Notes: a model not told the origin generated them from the sequence alone. DNA of 64,000 bases from Hyphomonas neptunium ATCC 15444 (GCF_000013025.1 NC_008358.1:620001-684000); one strand, 5' to 3'; shown: positions 1 through 9,472, counted from the stretch's first letter. Numbers and translations are program-made.

Positions 1-1
1 C

Positions 2-1339
2 CTCGACAACCGGCTGCTGCGTATCCTCGGCGGGGACGAGAACAAGCCCCAGATCACCGATGAGAGCAGCGTGCTGGTCGCCCGCCGTCTCGGCCCGGCA
101 GAGCTTCTGGAATACGCCAAGACCGGCCTTAAAGGCATCCTGATGGAAGAGGCGGCCGCCTCCTCCCACGCCGCCATCGTGGCGCGCGCGCTCAGCATTC
201 CGGCCATCGGCGGCATCGAGGGGCTCACCACCCTGATCGAGCAGGGCGATTATGTGATCGTCGACGCCGAACAGGGCCAGGCGCACATCCGGCCCGATGA
301 CGCCGTCTATGACGCCTACAAGTCCCGCGTGGCGCTCCGCTCGGAGCGTCAGGCAGTCTATGCCAGCCTCAAGGGGCTCCCCGCGCAGACAAAAGACGGC
401 GAAACCCTCTCGCTGATGCTGAACGCCGGCCTCGACCTTGATCTCGACATGCTCGATCAGGCCGGCGCCGACGGGGTCGGCCTCTTCCGCACCGAGTTCC
501 AGTTCCTCGTCTCCGAAAGCCTGCCGCGCCTGGAAGACCAGATTTCGCTCTATCGCCGCGTGCTGGACCGGGCGGCGGGACGGCCCGTCATCTTCCGGAC
601 GCTCGATCTGGGCGGCGACAAGGTTCTGCCCATTCTCAACCAGCTGCGCGAAGAAAACCCGGCGCTCGGCTGGCGCTCGATCCGCTTCGCGCTCGACCAT
701 AAAGGTCTCTTCCGCCGCCAGCTGCGCGCGCTTGTCCGGGCGGCCGGGGAAGGGCCCCTGACGGTCATGTTCCCCATGGTGACGACGCCCGAAGAGTTCC
801 GCGAGGCGCGCGCGTTGCTGGAGGAAGAGGTCGCCTGGACCCTGAAACGCACCGGCAAGACGCCGTCAAAGCTCGAAATCGGCGTGATGCTGGAAACCCC
901 GGCGCTGGCTTTCTCGCTGTCGGATCTCGCCGGTGAGGTCGATTTCCTCTCCGTCGGCACCAACGATCTGTTGCAGTTCTTCTTTGCCGCTGACCGGATG
1001 ACGCCGTCTGTGTCAGACCGGTACGCTTTGATCAGCCCGGCGGCCCTGCGTTTCCTGCGGATGGTGGCGGAGACGTGCAAGACCGCCGGTATCCGGCTCT
1101 CGGTCTGCGGGGAGGCAACCGCCACCCCGCTGGCCGCTTTCTGCTTTGCTGCCTTCGGTTACAGCAGCCTGTCGATGTCGGCTTCGTCCATCGGTCCGGT
1201 CAAACAGGCCCTCAGATCCATTGATCTGGCCGGATTCCGCAAGGGTCTGGACGCGGCGCTGGAGAAGCCGAACGGTGCGTTCCGTAACCAAGTATTAGGG
1301 ATCGCCATTGAACATGGGGCCGATATACCGGACACATGA
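2..1339 (+). CDS. ptsP: PEP-protein phosphotransferase PtsP (EI-Ntr), 3' part
   Basis: Enzyme I of the nitrogen PTS. It takes phosphate from phosphoenolpyruvate and passes it to NPr in the cytoplasm. The reading frame is open from base 2, so the N-terminal GAF part and start lie outside the window. Visible are the phospho-histidine loop (SSHAAIVARAL, then PAIGG), the PEP-binding TIM-barrel motif GVGLFRTEFQFL, the strand GVMLETPAL, and the active-site cysteine loop LSVCGEATATPLAAF near the C-terminus. About 445 codons are present of a usual ~750. A gap of about 100 bp separates it from the next gene, and no clear terminator is seen. In many alphaproteobacteria ptsP sits near prfA-prmC, as here. 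The family call is firm. Confidence 0.96.
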   Translation, partial: LDNRLLRILGGDENKPQITDESSVLVARRLGPAELLEYAKTGLKGILMEEAAASSHAAIVARALSIPAIGGIEGLTTLIEQGDYVIVDAEQGQAHIRPDDAVYDAYKSRVALRSERQAVYASLKGLPAQTKDGETLSLMLNAGLDLDLDMLDQAGADGVGLFRTEFQFLVSESLPRLEDQISLYRRVLDRAAGRPVIFRTLDLGGDKVLPILNQLREENPALGWRSIRFALDHKGLFRRQLRALVRAAGEGPLTVMFPMVTTPEEFREARALLEEEVAWTLKRTGKTPSKLEIGVMLETPALAFSLSDLAGEVDFLSVGTNDLLQFFFAADRMTPSVSDRYALISPAALRFLRMVAETCKTAGIRLSVCGEATATPLAAFCFAAFGYSSLSMSASSIGPVKQALRSIDLAGFRKGLDAALEKPNGAFRNQVLGIAIEHGADIPDT

Positions 1340-1438
1340 AGCTGGTTATGACGGGATGATGGCGCATTTGTCTTGGCCTGGACCGTTTTTTGCCAAATTT
1401 GGTACCCATATGGCAGCGGTCGAAGTGACTGGTAGAAT

Positions 1439-2413
1439 ATGGCACACAACATGACCCATGAAGCAGCAGAGAACGGACAGAAGTCCGAGGACTCTGTGAC
1501 AGAGAACGGAACGGAACGTTCCAACGTGACCCCTATCTCCCCGCGCGCCGCGCGAGAGCTGGAAGTGCGCGAGGGCCGTGTCCGCGCCGAAGAGATTTTC
1601 CGAACCGCCGAATATGAAGGCGAAGCGCTCCGCATGGGGCAGGTGCTGCGCCGCGTCCGCGAAGCGCTGGCCCTGCAACTCACCGACATCGCCAAGGAAA
1701 CCCGCATCCGCGAGAATTTCCTGATGGGGATCGAGCGGATGGAAGTGCAGACCATCGCGCCGGGCTATCTGAAAGCCTATCTGCTGACCTATGCGCGCTA
1801 TCTCGGCCTGCCAGAGCAGGAAGTTGTGCAGCGCTATACCCGCGAATGCGGCGGCCTCGATGAGGTCAAGACGGCTGCGCCGGTGCCCAAGATCGGCCAG
1901 ATCCAGAAAAAAGCCACCAAATGGCCGCTGATCGTGGCGGGCGCTGCCCTGCTGGCTGCGGTTATCGCCGCGGGCGTCACCGCCATGGTGATGATGAACA
2001 ATGCGCCTGAAGAACCCCTCAGCGAAGCCCCCGTGGCCGTTTCCGGGGCCCGCGACAGCCTATTCGAGGACGCCCGCGCCGAAACCAGCGCGCCGGTAGA
2101 GCTGCCGCTGGAGATTGTGGCCGTCCGTCAGGGCTGGCTCGAAGTGCGCGGCGCCGATGGCACCATCTTCCTCAGCCGCACACTGGCCGAAGGGGAAACC
2201 TATTACCCGCGTCTCAACGCTGGCTGGACTGTCTCCACCCGCAATGGCGGTGATTTCCAGTGGCGCGTCGGCGATGTCGTTGTCGGCACGCTCGGTCCGG
2301 ACGGCGCGCAGGTCTTCTCCGTTTCGGTCGACGAACAATTGCCGCTGGCAGCCGAACTTCTGGCCGCGCCAACGGTTGCGGCCACTGAAGAGGCCGAACC
2401 AGCGACACCCTGA
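1439..2413 (+). CDS. RodZ-like HTH membrane protein (DUF4115)
   Basis: A 324-aa protein with a cytoplasmic XRE/RodZ-type helix-turn-helix at about residues 66-125 (GQVLRRVREALALQLTDIAKETRI, in part), one transmembrane segment at about 162-187, and a periplasmic DUF4115 beta domain at about 223-292 (GWLEVRGADG, with YYPRLNAGWTV). This architecture is that of RodZ, the MreB-associated cell-shape factor, although alphaproteobacterial versions next to ispG are only distantly similar. The first ATG (1439) has a poor ribosome-binding site, and the ATG at 1451 is an alternative. It lies 83 bp upstream of ispG, a common arrangement in this class. Role in cell shape is family-based inference. Confidence 0.85.
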   Translation: MAHNMTHEAAENGQKSEDSVTENGTERSNVTPISPRAARELEVREGRVRAEEIFRTAEYEGEALRMGQVLRRVREALALQLTDIAKETRIRENFLMGIERMEVQTIAPGYLKAYLLTYARYLGLPEQEVVQRYTRECGGLDEVKTAAPVPKIGQIQKKATKWPLIVAGAALLAAVIAAGVTAMVMMNNAPEEPLSEAPVAVSGARDSLFEDARAETSAPVELPLEIVAVRQGWLEVRGADGTIFLSRTLAEGETYYPRLNAGWTVSTRNGGDFQWRVGDVVVGTLGPDGAQVFSVSVDEQLPLAAELLAAPTVAATEEAEPATP

Positions 2414-2496
2414 GGCCTTTACGGAGCGCCTCACACACGCCACATCTGGCCTGAACTCCTCTGCGCCTGCAGGGAAGCTAGTCTGCGAGACGTCCG

Positions 2497-3639
2497 ATGA
2501 GCCACAATCCGATCCGTCCCTGGCGCAATATCGAGCGCCGCAAGTCCCGCCAGGTGCGGGTGGGGAATCTGATGGTCGGGGGCGACGCGCCGATTGCCGT
2601 CCAGACGATGACCAACACGCCCACCGAGGACGCCGCCGCCACGATCGCCCAGATCCTGCGCTGCGCGGAGGCGGGCGCCGACATTGTCCGCGTGTCCTGC
2701 CCGACCGAAGAGTCGACCAAAGCCATGCGCGAGATCGTCAAGGCGAGCCCGGTGCCGCTCGTGGCCGACATCCACTTTCACTACAAACGCGGCATTGAAG
2801 CGGCCGACGCGGGCGCTGCCTGCCTGCGCATCAATCCCGGCAATATCGGCTCCCATGCCCGTGTGAAGGAAGTTGTCGCCGCCGCGCGCGCCAATGGCTG
2901 CTCGATGCGCATTGGTGTCAATGGCGGCAGCCTGGAGCGCCACCTTCTGGAAAAATATGGCGAGCCATGCCCGGACGCGATGGTCGAAAGCGCGCTGGAC
3001 CATGCCCGCATTCTCGATGATCTGGGCTTTTACGACTACAAGATCTCGGTCAAGGCGTCCGACATGTTCCTCACCGTGGCGGCCTATCACGCCCTCGCCG
3101 AGGCAACCGACGCGCCGCTGCATCTGGGCATTACAGAAGCGGGCGGCCTGCGTACCGGTACGGTCAAATCCTCCATCGGCATGGGCGCGCTGCTCTGGGC
3201 CGGCATCGGCGACACCATCCGCGTCTCTCTCTCGGCAGAGCCCGAAGAAGAGGTGAAGGTCGGCTTCGAGATGCTCAAATCCCTCGGCCTGCGCACGCGC
3301 GGCGTGAACATCGTCGCGTGCCCCAGCTGCGCGCGTCAGGGCTTTGACGTGATCCGCACCGTCGAGACACTGGAAAAGCGCCTCGCGCATATCTCCGAGC
3401 CGATTTCGCTGTCGATCATCGGCTGCGTCGTGAACGGTCCGGGCGAAGCCTCCCTTACCGATCTCGGTTTCACCGGCGGCGGCAAGGAAAGCGGCAAGAT
3501 GTTCGTCAACGGACGGGCCGACCACAATGTCGCCAATGCCGATATGGTCGAACACATCGTCAAGCTGGTCGAGGACAAGGCCGCCCGTTTGAAAGCTCAG
3601 CGCGACGCAGAAGAAGCCACCGAAGTTCCGGCAGAGTAG
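2497..3639 (+). CDS. ispG: 4-hydroxy-3-methylbut-2-enyl diphosphate synthase IspG
   Basis: Cytoplasmic [4Fe-4S] enzyme of the MEP isoprenoid pathway that reductively opens MEcPP to HMBPP. At 380 aa it is the short bacterial form. The cluster ligands are visible as Cys275 and Cys278 (CPSC), Cys310 ([11 protein letters not shown]) and Glu317. They have the same spacing as C270/C273/C305/E312 of the E. coli enzyme. The N-terminal barrel includes the conserved [10 protein letters not shown] and [10 protein letters not shown] segments. The ATG at 2497 begins [20 protein letters not shown], typical of the family. It probably shares a transcript with the RodZ-like gene upstream. The next genes are on the other strand. 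Confidence 0.98.
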   Translation: MSHNPIRPWRNIERRKSRQVRVGNLMVGGDAPIAVQTMTNTPTEDAAATIAQILRCAEAGADIVRVSCPTEESTKAMREIVKASPVPLVADIHFHYKRGIEAADAGAACLRINPGNIGSHARVKEVVAAARANGCSMRIGVNGGSLERHLLEKYGEPCPDAMVESALDHARILDDLGFYDYKISVKASDMFLTVAAYHALAEATDAPLHLGITEAGGLRTGTVKSSIGMGALLWAGIGDTIRVSLSAEPEEEVKVGFEMLKSLGLRTRGVNIVACPSCARQGFDVIRTVETLEKRLAHISEPISLSIIGCVVNGPGEASLTDLGFTGGGKESGKMFVNGRADHNVANADMVEHIVKLVEDKAARLKAQRDAEEATEVPAE

Positions 3640-3648
3640 CGCGTTACA

Positions 3649-4182
3649 TCAAAGCGGCGCGCAGCGGCTCGCCGGGATCAGCGCGGCAGCAGCTTCATAC
3701 GCGGCCTGCGACGGCGCCAGCCGGCGGATCAGTGCCAGCGCCTCCGGCTTCGACACGATCACCTGTTCGGCCTCGCCATATTCATCAAGATCCTGGCCTT
3801 CCAACGCGACGATCACCCGGCGCATGCCGGTCGCGCCCTCGGCGCGCGCATCCACCGACCCGGCATAGACATTGTCCGTATCCGCCTCAAATATCGATAG
3901 CGAGCCATATTCCGGCCAGGCGGGCACCGACAGCTCCACCGGCCCTTCGGACACATCAATCAGGCAGATCGCATAGGCAAGGTCGGGCGAGGGCCGAACC
4001 ACGGTCTGTGTTTGAGGGGTCATCCGCGGGCTCATCGTCCAGCTGTGCAGCGGGATGCCGCTGTCCGCCATCCGCTCGCGCACCTTCGACATGATCTGGC
4101 CGGGCAGGGCGCTGAGCACGACAAAATGGGCCAGCAGAAACGTCACGGCAAAGGCGGCAAGGCCAGTCAGGAACGAGCGCAT
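3649..4182 (-). CDS. DUF1254-domain exported protein
   Basis: A 177-aa protein with an N-terminal hydrophobic segment (residues 3-24) that is a signal peptide or anchor, then a compact domain resembling DUF1254 (LAYAICLIDVSEGPVELSVP and GSLSIFEADTDNVYAG). DUF1254 and DUF1214 usually occur in one polypeptide or as neighbours. Here they are two genes, and this start codon overlaps the stop of the DUF1214 gene by one base (TGATG), implying translational coupling. The biochemical function of both domains is unknown. The 3' end lies 9 bp from the convergent ispG stop. Confidence 0.75.
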   Translation of the reverse strand: MRSFLTGLAAFAVTFLLAHFVVLSALPGQIMSKVRERMADSGIPLHSWTMSPRMTPQTQTVVRPSPDLAYAICLIDVSEGPVELSVPAWPEYGSLSIFEADTDNVYAGSVDARAEGATGMRRVIVALEGQDLDEYGEAEQVIVSKPEALALIRRLAPSQAAYEAAAALIPASRCAPL

Positions 4183-4784
4183 CAGGCGTCACCTCCGCAA
4201 GCCAGGCGTTTGACGCCGGGCGTGGGCAGCACGCCTTCCGGATCGGCAATCAGGTCCGGCGTGGGCCTGTAGATGCGCAGGGTCATGTCGAAGTCTCCGC
4301 CAGCCTGGCTGGATACCCAGTTGCCCGTCTCCGGGTCCGTGGCCGCAACGGTGAAGGACCAGGCGTCTTCCGCCCCCGAAGAGGCCGCCTTGGTCTGGTC
4401 GAAGGAGAGGGCGTTGTCCTTGTTGAGGGGCAGATAGCTCTGCGCGTCATAGAGGGTGATCGACCACCATTGGCCGGGCATGTCCCCGCCGCTGACCTCA
4501 TAGGTGCAGTCTTCCGACAGGCGATTGCCATCGCTGTCCATATTTGTCGTGAAATAGACCGCTTCTTCTTTCGTCAGCGCCAGCAGGCCGTGCCGGGCAA
4601 TGCGTGCGCGCGTCCAGGGGTTGGCGCTGGTTGACCCGATGGTCCAGTCGCTTTTCCAGCCATTGACATCGATCTGGTCACCCACGCTGGCGCCCGAGCC
4701 AATCATGCCCGCCGCGAAGAAGGCAGACGCTGCGCCCGCTGCCAGACCCAGCACGCCGCCAATCAGAAGAGGAAGAATCCGCAT
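4182..4784 (-). CDS. DUF1214-domain exported protein
   Basis: A 200-aa protein with an N-terminal hydrophobic segment (residues 1-27) and a DUF1214 domain, recognisable by WTRARIARHGLLALTKEEAVYF (in part), GQWWSITLYDAQSYLPLN and the C-terminal DMTLRIYRPTPDLIAD. Two cysteines (in EDCTYEV and RLACGG) could form a periplasmic disulphide. It is first in a two-gene unit with the DUF1254 protein. It diverges from the esterase gene at 4904, so the roughly 120-bp gap between them should hold both promoters. Molecular function is unknown. Confidence 0.78.
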   Translation of the reverse strand: MRILPLLIGGVLGLAAGAASAFFAAGMIGSGASVGDQIDVNGWKSDWTIGSTSANPWTRARIARHGLLALTKEEAVYFTTNMDSDGNRLSEDCTYEVSGGDMPGQWWSITLYDAQSYLPLNKDNALSFDQTKAASSGAEDAWSFTVAATDPETGNWVSSQAGGDFDMTLRIYRPTPDLIADPEGVLPTPGVKRLACGGDA

Positions 4785-4903
4785 CCCTTCACGCTATCGT
4801 GACTGTATCGGACGGCAAGAGGAAAACAGAAGGGGGCTGGGAGGCGCCAGCGGGATGCGCTAGCACTCACCCCCTTAACGGGCCTTTTTCCGGGTGTAAT
4901 TTC

Positions 4904-6178
4904 ATGTTCCGAGTTCTGCGCTGGATCGGCATCGTGCTACTGGCGGGCATCCTGCTGCTGATCGGGTCCAGCTGCACAATGCTGGGCCTCAACTATGCCA
5001 GCCTCGATATCGACAACAAGCCCGGCGCCACGCCCGCCATAGATGTCTCCGCGCTGATCTCCGATCCGGCCGAGCGCGAGCGTCTCAAAGGCCTGTTGCA
5101 GGAAACCCTCTATGGCGCCTGGCCGGAAGACCTGCCGGTCTCGTTTGGCGACTGGCGCGTCATCGTCCCTGATTATCTCGAAGGGCGCGGTACGCTGGAA
5201 GAACTCGACATCACCATCGGCGCCGGCGATGGCGCGCGAACCTTTCAGCTGGTCGGCGCCTTTCCTTACGGAGCCGTGCAGGCGCCTGTGGTGATCGCCC
5301 AGACCTTCGGGTCCAACTGCGCCACCTTCCCGGAGCAGCCCGTCACCAGCATGGATGGCGACCCCTGCACCGTGCATGATTACGGGCCGATCCTCGGCTT
5401 CATCGTCTCGGCGGTGTTTGGCGAATATATCGCCGAAGCCCCGGTCGGGCTCTATTTTGATGCCGGGTTTGCCTATGCGAGCTTTCATGCGAGCGACTTC
5501 ATTCCCGATGATGCAGACGAAGCCGGCCCCGCCATTGACGGGCTGGGCGGTGATCCAAACCCCGGCAGCACGCTGATGGCCTGGGCTTATGGCTTCTCGG
5601 CAGCGATCACGGCGCTGGAAGCTGACGACCGGGTGGGCGAGGGGCGTATGGCGGTGCTCGGCCATTCCCGGCATGGCAAGGCGGCGCTGCTGGCGGCGGC
5701 CTGGGACCCGCGCATCGACGCCGTGATTGCCCACCAGTCCGGCTTTGCCGGCGCGGCGCTCTCGCGCTCTCCCTCGGGCGAGCGGCTGGACCGGATGGTA
5801 GAATCCTATCCCCACTGGCTGGCGCCGCAGGCGGCCCGCTATGCCGCAGCGCCCGACACTCTGCCGTTTGACCAGCACCACCTTCTGGCCCTGATCGCGC
5901 CCCGGCCCCTGTTCATGGGCAATGCCCGGCGGGACGTCTGGTCCGACCCCAATTCCAGCTACCGCGCTGCCATCGCCGCCAGCGAAGTCTGGAAGGCGTA
6001 TGGGGAGACCGGCCTGAAGGATGACATCACCCATTTTGATCCGGCGGCCGATATTGCCTTCTTCCTGCGGCCGGGTGGGCACAGCATTGTGGATGACGAC
6101 ATCGCGGCGTTCCTGGCGTTTCTGTCGGCGCATATGGGCGAAACGGGCGAGTTGCCAAACCGTATGACGGCGCCGTAG
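4904..6178 (+). CDS. CE15-like alpha/beta hydrolase (glucuronoyl-esterase-like)
   Basis: A 424-aa exported hydrolase. The start at 4904 gives a hydrophobic N-terminus (RWIGIVLLAGILLLIGSSC) that looks like a signal peptide ending in a possible lipobox. The frame is open further upstream, but that extension lacks a signal sequence. The nucleophile elbow is GHSRHGK with Ser255, resembling the CSRNGK elbow of carbohydrate-esterase family 15. The catalytic histidine is probably His393 in RPGGHSIVDDD. The segment HHLLALIAPRPLFMGNARRDVWSDP matches the CE15 region before the acid loop. Known CE15 enzymes cleave glucuronoyl esters linking xylan and lignin. The real substrate here is unknown, and no other polysaccharide-degradation gene is adjacent. 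Confidence 0.75.
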   Translation: MFRVLRWIGIVLLAGILLLIGSSCTMLGLNYASLDIDNKPGATPAIDVSALISDPAERERLKGLLQETLYGAWPEDLPVSFGDWRVIVPDYLEGRGTLEELDITIGAGDGARTFQLVGAFPYGAVQAPVVIAQTFGSNCATFPEQPVTSMDGDPCTVHDYGPILGFIVSAVFGEYIAEAPVGLYFDAGFAYASFHASDFIPDDADEAGPAIDGLGGDPNPGSTLMAWAYGFSAAITALEADDRVGEGRMAVLGHSRHGKAALLAAAWDPRIDAVIAHQSGFAGAALSRSPSGERLDRMVESYPHWLAPQAARYAAAPDTLPFDQHHLLALIAPRPLFMGNARRDVWSDPNSSYRAAIAASEVWKAYGETGLKDDITHFDPAADIAFFLRPGGHSIVDDDIAAFLAFLSAHMGETGELPNRMTAP

Positions 6179-6216
6179 TCTCTCCTGCAATAACAATGCT
6201 GTGGGAGGCTACACTT

Positions 6217-6648
6217 ATGGAAATACCTGAAATCGAATTCCTCAAACCCGTCCTGGCGCTGGTGATCTGGACCTGCGTGATGTGGATCTGGATGTATGCC
6301 CTGCGCCTGCCGGCCTTCAGCAAGGCGGGCATCAAACCGGACGATGCGAGACATCCGGGGACATATTCGGACAAATTGCCCCCGCACGTCCGCTCCGCAG
6401 CGGACAATTACAACCACCTGCATGAACAGCCGACGATCTTCTATGCGCTGATGTTCTTCATGGCGCTGACCGGGGGCGGGGATAACCTCTCCACGACCGT
6501 TGCCTGGGTCTATGTGGCCCTGAGGATCGCGCATTCCTTCGTTCAGGTGGTCATCGGGTCGGTGGCGCTGCGGTTCCTGGTCTTTACGGCGGGGACGTTC
6601 TGCCTGTTCTTCCTGGCAGGCAAGGAAGCCCTGCGCATCTTCGGCTGA
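6217..6648 (+). CDS. MAPEG-family membrane protein
   Basis: A 143-aa four-helix membrane protein of the MAPEG family (eicosanoid and glutathione metabolism-like). Diagnostic is the segment LPPHVRSAADNYNHLHEQPTIFYAL with the Asn-x-x-E/H-x-P arrangement, followed by WVYVALRIAHSFVQ. I chose the ATG at 6217 because a good Shine-Dalgarno (GGGAGG) lies 8 bases upstream. The in-frame ATG at 6196 has none. Bacterial members are often glutathione-dependent or of unknown function. The gene lies 48 bp ahead of prfA but has no obvious functional link to it. Confidence 0.88.
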   Translation: MEIPEIEFLKPVLALVIWTCVMWIWMYALRLPAFSKAGIKPDDARHPGTYSDKLPPHVRSAADNYNHLHEQPTIFYALMFFMALTGGGDNLSTTVAWVYVALRIAHSFVQVVIGSVALRFLVFTAGTFCLFFLAGKEALRIFG

Positions 6649-6696
6649 CATCAAGGCGGGCTTCCATGAAGCCTGAAAGCGGATTAAAGGGCGGGC

Positions 6697-7773
6697 ATGT
6701 CAGCCTTGTCCCAATTGCGCCTTCAGCAGGTGATCGATCGGTATGAGGAGGTTGAGGCCCGGATGGGCGCGACTTCCAACACTAACGAGATCATTGCCCT
6801 TTCAAAAGAACACGCCGAGCTCCGCCCGGTGGTCGAGAAGGCGCGCGCGCTGATGACCGTCCGCAAGGGGCTCTCCGAGGCCGAGGCGATGATCGCCTCA
6901 GGCGACAGGGAAATGGCCGAACTTGCAGAAATGGAGATCGACGACCTGCGCGAGCGTCTTCCCGGTCTGGAGCAGGAAATGCAGCTTCTGCTGCTGCCCA
7001 AGGATGTCGATGACAAGGCCGATATCGTGCTTGAAGTGCGTGCCGGTACAGGCGGCGATGAAGCGGCCCTGTTCGCGGGCGATCTCTTCCGGATGTACAC
7101 CCGCTTTGCGCAAATCATGGGCTGGAGCGTCGAGATCGTCGATGTGGCGCCTGGCGACGCCGGCGGCTACAAGGAAATCATTGCTAACGTGTCGGGCGAC
7201 GGCGTGTTCGGGCGGATGAAGTGGGAGAGCGGCGTGCACCGCGTCCAGCGCGTGCCGGCTACCGAGACGCAGGGACGTATTCATACATCGGCGGCGACGG
7301 TTGCCGTCCTTCCGGCGCCGGAGAATATCGAGATCGAGGTGCGCGCCGACGATATCCGTATCGACACGATGCGCTCGTCCGGAGCCGGCGGCCAGCACGT
7401 CAACACGACGGACTCGGCTGTGCGCATCACCCACTTGCCGACCGGCATCATGGTGACGAGTTCGGAGAAGTCCCAGCACGTCAACCGCGAGAAGGCGATG
7501 GATCAGCTGAAAATCCGCCTCTATGAGCGCGAGCGCGCCGAGAAGGATGCCGCCCGCTCCGAAGCGCGCGCCAGCCAGATCGGCTCGGGCGACCGCAGCC
7601 AGAAGGTGCGCACCTATAACTATCCGGAAAACCGCCTGACCGATCACCGTATCGGGCTGACGCTCTACTCGCTCGACCGGATCATCACGGGCGACAAGCT
7701 GGGCGATGTGATCGAAGCTCTGATTACGGAAGATCAGTCCCGGCGCCTCGCCTCCCTGGAGGCAGGTGCATGA
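6697..7773 (+). CDS. prfA: Peptide chain release factor 1
   Basis: Class-I release factor that reads UAA and UAG and triggers peptidyl-tRNA hydrolysis. At 358 aa it is normal length. The stop-codon recognition tripeptide is Pro187-Ala188-Thr189 ([10 protein letters not shown]). The catalytic GGQ is Gly231-Gly232-Gln233 in [16 protein letters not shown], whose glutamine is methylated by PrmC, encoded three genes downstream. The stop codon overlaps the start of the MOSC gene (ATGA), so translation is probably coupled. Its last ~20 residues ([18 protein letters not shown]) are nearly repeated at the end of the MOSC protein; see findings. Confidence 0.98.
7702..7764 (+). repeat. PrfA/MOSC shared tail, copy 1 (in prfA)
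   Basis: The last codons of prfA, from GDVIEALIT onward, recur at 8520-8582 in the end of the next gene. The first 23 bases (GGCGATGTGATCGAAGCTCT, then GAT) are identical in the two copies. Similarity then declines but stays clear at the protein level. Confidence 0.85.
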
Positions 7774-8588
7774 GCGGCGGGCTTGCCGGCCGGGTGACAA
7801 GCCTCTGGCGCCATCCGGTGAAGGGGTTTACGCCCGAACGCCTGAGCGAAGTGACCCTCACGGCCGGCGGGCATTTTCCGTGTGACCGGCTGTTTGCGAT
7901 TGAAGATGGCCCGTCGGGCTTTGATCCGGCCGCCCCGGCGCATATTTCAAAGATGCGCTTCACGGTGCTCGCCCGGTTGCCCAGGATCGCCGCGATCCGC
8001 ACCCGGTATGATGAGGCGTCGGGTATCCTGACCGCCTCCCACCCTGACTTTGAAGACGTGCAGGCGCAGATGGCTGAGGCAGCGGGACGTGACGCGCTGG
8101 CCGCCTGGGTGACGCAGGTTCTGGGTGAGGACGTGCGGGGAACGCTGAAGGTTCTTCCGGCCCCGGACGGGCACCGGTTCATGGACAGCCGGTCAGGCTT
8201 TGTGTCGATCATCAATCTTGCCAGCGTGCGCGATCTGGAAACAAAGACCGGCCGGGCGATCGACCCGCTGCGCTTTCGCGGCAATATTCTGGTCGATGGC
8301 TGGCCGGCCTGGAGCGAGCATACACTGGCGGAAAAGACGGTGACGCTTGGCGGGGCAACGCTCAAGGGGATCAAACCCATCACCCGCTGCGCCGCCACCC
8401 ATGTTGATCCGGCCACGGCGGAAGCCGACATGAACCTCACCGCCGCGCTCTATCAGCACTACGGCCATATGGATTGCGGCCTGTATGCCGAAGTGGTGAC
8501 AGGCGGGCCTGTCTCGCCGGGCGATGTGATCGAAGCTCTGATCACGCAAGACCAATCCCGCCAGCTGGCGTCACCGGAGAAGACCTGA
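7770..8588 (+). CDS. MOSC-domain protein
   Basis: A 272-aa protein with an N-terminal MOSC beta-barrel ([25 protein letters not shown], in part) and a C-terminal MOSC domain ([42 protein letters not shown] with the conserved cysteine). MOSC proteins bind molybdenum cofactor or transfer sulphur, as in mARC and YcbX. No partner oxidoreductase is adjacent. It is translationally coupled to prfA (ATGA) and to the protease downstream (TGATG). The last ~20 residues after VSPG copy the PrfA C-terminus with about 17 of 21 identities and high DNA identity, which is not a normal MOSC feature. Confidence 0.9.
8520..8582 (+). repeat. PrfA/MOSC shared tail, copy 2 (in MOSC gene)
   Basis: Second copy of the 63-bp tail, in the same reading frame as in prfA and also directly before a stop codon. 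It encodes [18 protein letters not shown]. Differences from copy 1 are mostly third-position changes plus four amino-acid changes, so the copies have diverged under coding constraint rather than being a fresh duplication. Confidence 0.85.
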
Positions 8589-9472
8589 TGTCTATGCGCG
8601 CAGTATGGATGGCTGCCGGAATCGCCTTGCTGTCAGCCTGTGGGGCCGTGCCCGGACCGGCCTCTGGTTCCGCAGTGCTTCTGGCCGCCGAACCTTCTCT
8701 GCGCGTGGAAGGCAACCGGATATTTCTCGCGGCCCGCGTTCAGGGGCTGGCGACGGATGCGCTTCTGGATTCCGGGGCGGAGATGACCCTTGTCGACAAA
8801 GGCTTTGCCGCTGAGGCCGGCCTCCTTGCCTTTGGCGACGATGAAGTGAAAGGCACCGGCGCGGGCACGGAGCGCGTGCAGTTTGCGCAAGGCGTGACCA
8901 TCGCGGCGGCTGGAAAGCAGCTTGCCGACCAGACTGTGGCGATCCTTGATCTGACGGATATTTCAGAGCGGGTCGTTGGTCATCCGCTGACGGTCATTCT
9001 GGGCCGGGAGATTTTTGATGCGGGCATCTATGCGCTGGATGTTGACGCTGGCCGGTTTCAAAGCGTTGCGCCCGAGGCCGTGCCAGCGGCGGAGCCGCTT
9101 GCGCTGAGCGAAGCAAACGGCATCAAACAGGTCGCTATCACGATAGACGGCGTGCCTGTGCTGGCAGACTTCGACCTGGGCAATGGCAACGAAATTCTGC
9201 TCAGCCGCGAGTTTGCGGAGCGCGCCGGCCTGCTGGAGCCGGCAAATATTCTGGGCACGAAGCTGGGCGGGGGCATCGGCGGCCCGGTCGAACGCACGCT
9301 GGTGCGGGTCGAGACGCTCGAAATCGGCGGGCATGTGCTGCGGAATGTGACTGCGGCGGTCTCTCCGCCCGGTGACGGGGCAGACGCAAATATCGGCGTA
9401 TCCGTGTTGCGTGATTTCACACTGGTGATCGATTTCGCAGGAAACCGTGTGTGGCTGGAACCGCGCGCGTGA
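8588..9472 (+). CDS. Retropepsin-like aspartic protease lipoprotein
   Basis: A 294-aa protein starting at the ATG that overlaps the MOSC stop (TGATG). The N-terminus [19 protein letters not shown] is a lipoprotein signal with lipobox LSAC, so the mature protein should sit in the envelope. It has two retropepsin-like lobes. The first has a good active-site motif (ALLDSGAEMTLVD). The second has a degenerate equivalent (VLADFDLGNGNEILLS) with Gly-Asn in place of Ser/Thr-Gly. The C-terminal GVSVLRDFTLVIDFAGNRVWLEP is typical of this family. The degenerate second lobe may mean reduced or altered catalysis. It overlaps the start of prmC by 22 bp. Confidence 0.82.
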   Translation: MSMRAVWMAAGIALLSACGAVPGPASGSAVLLAAEPSLRVEGNRIFLAARVQGLATDALLDSGAEMTLVDKGFAAEAGLLAFGDDEVKGTGAGTERVQFAQGVTIAAAGKQLADQTVAILDLTDISERVVGHPLTVILGREIFDAGIYALDVDAGRFQSVAPEAVPAAEPLALSEANGIKQVAITIDGVPVLADFDLGNGNEILLSREFAERAGLLEPANILGTKLGGGIGGPVERTLVRVETLEIGGHVLRNVTAAVSPPGDGADANIGVSVLRDFTLVIDFAGNRVWLEPRA

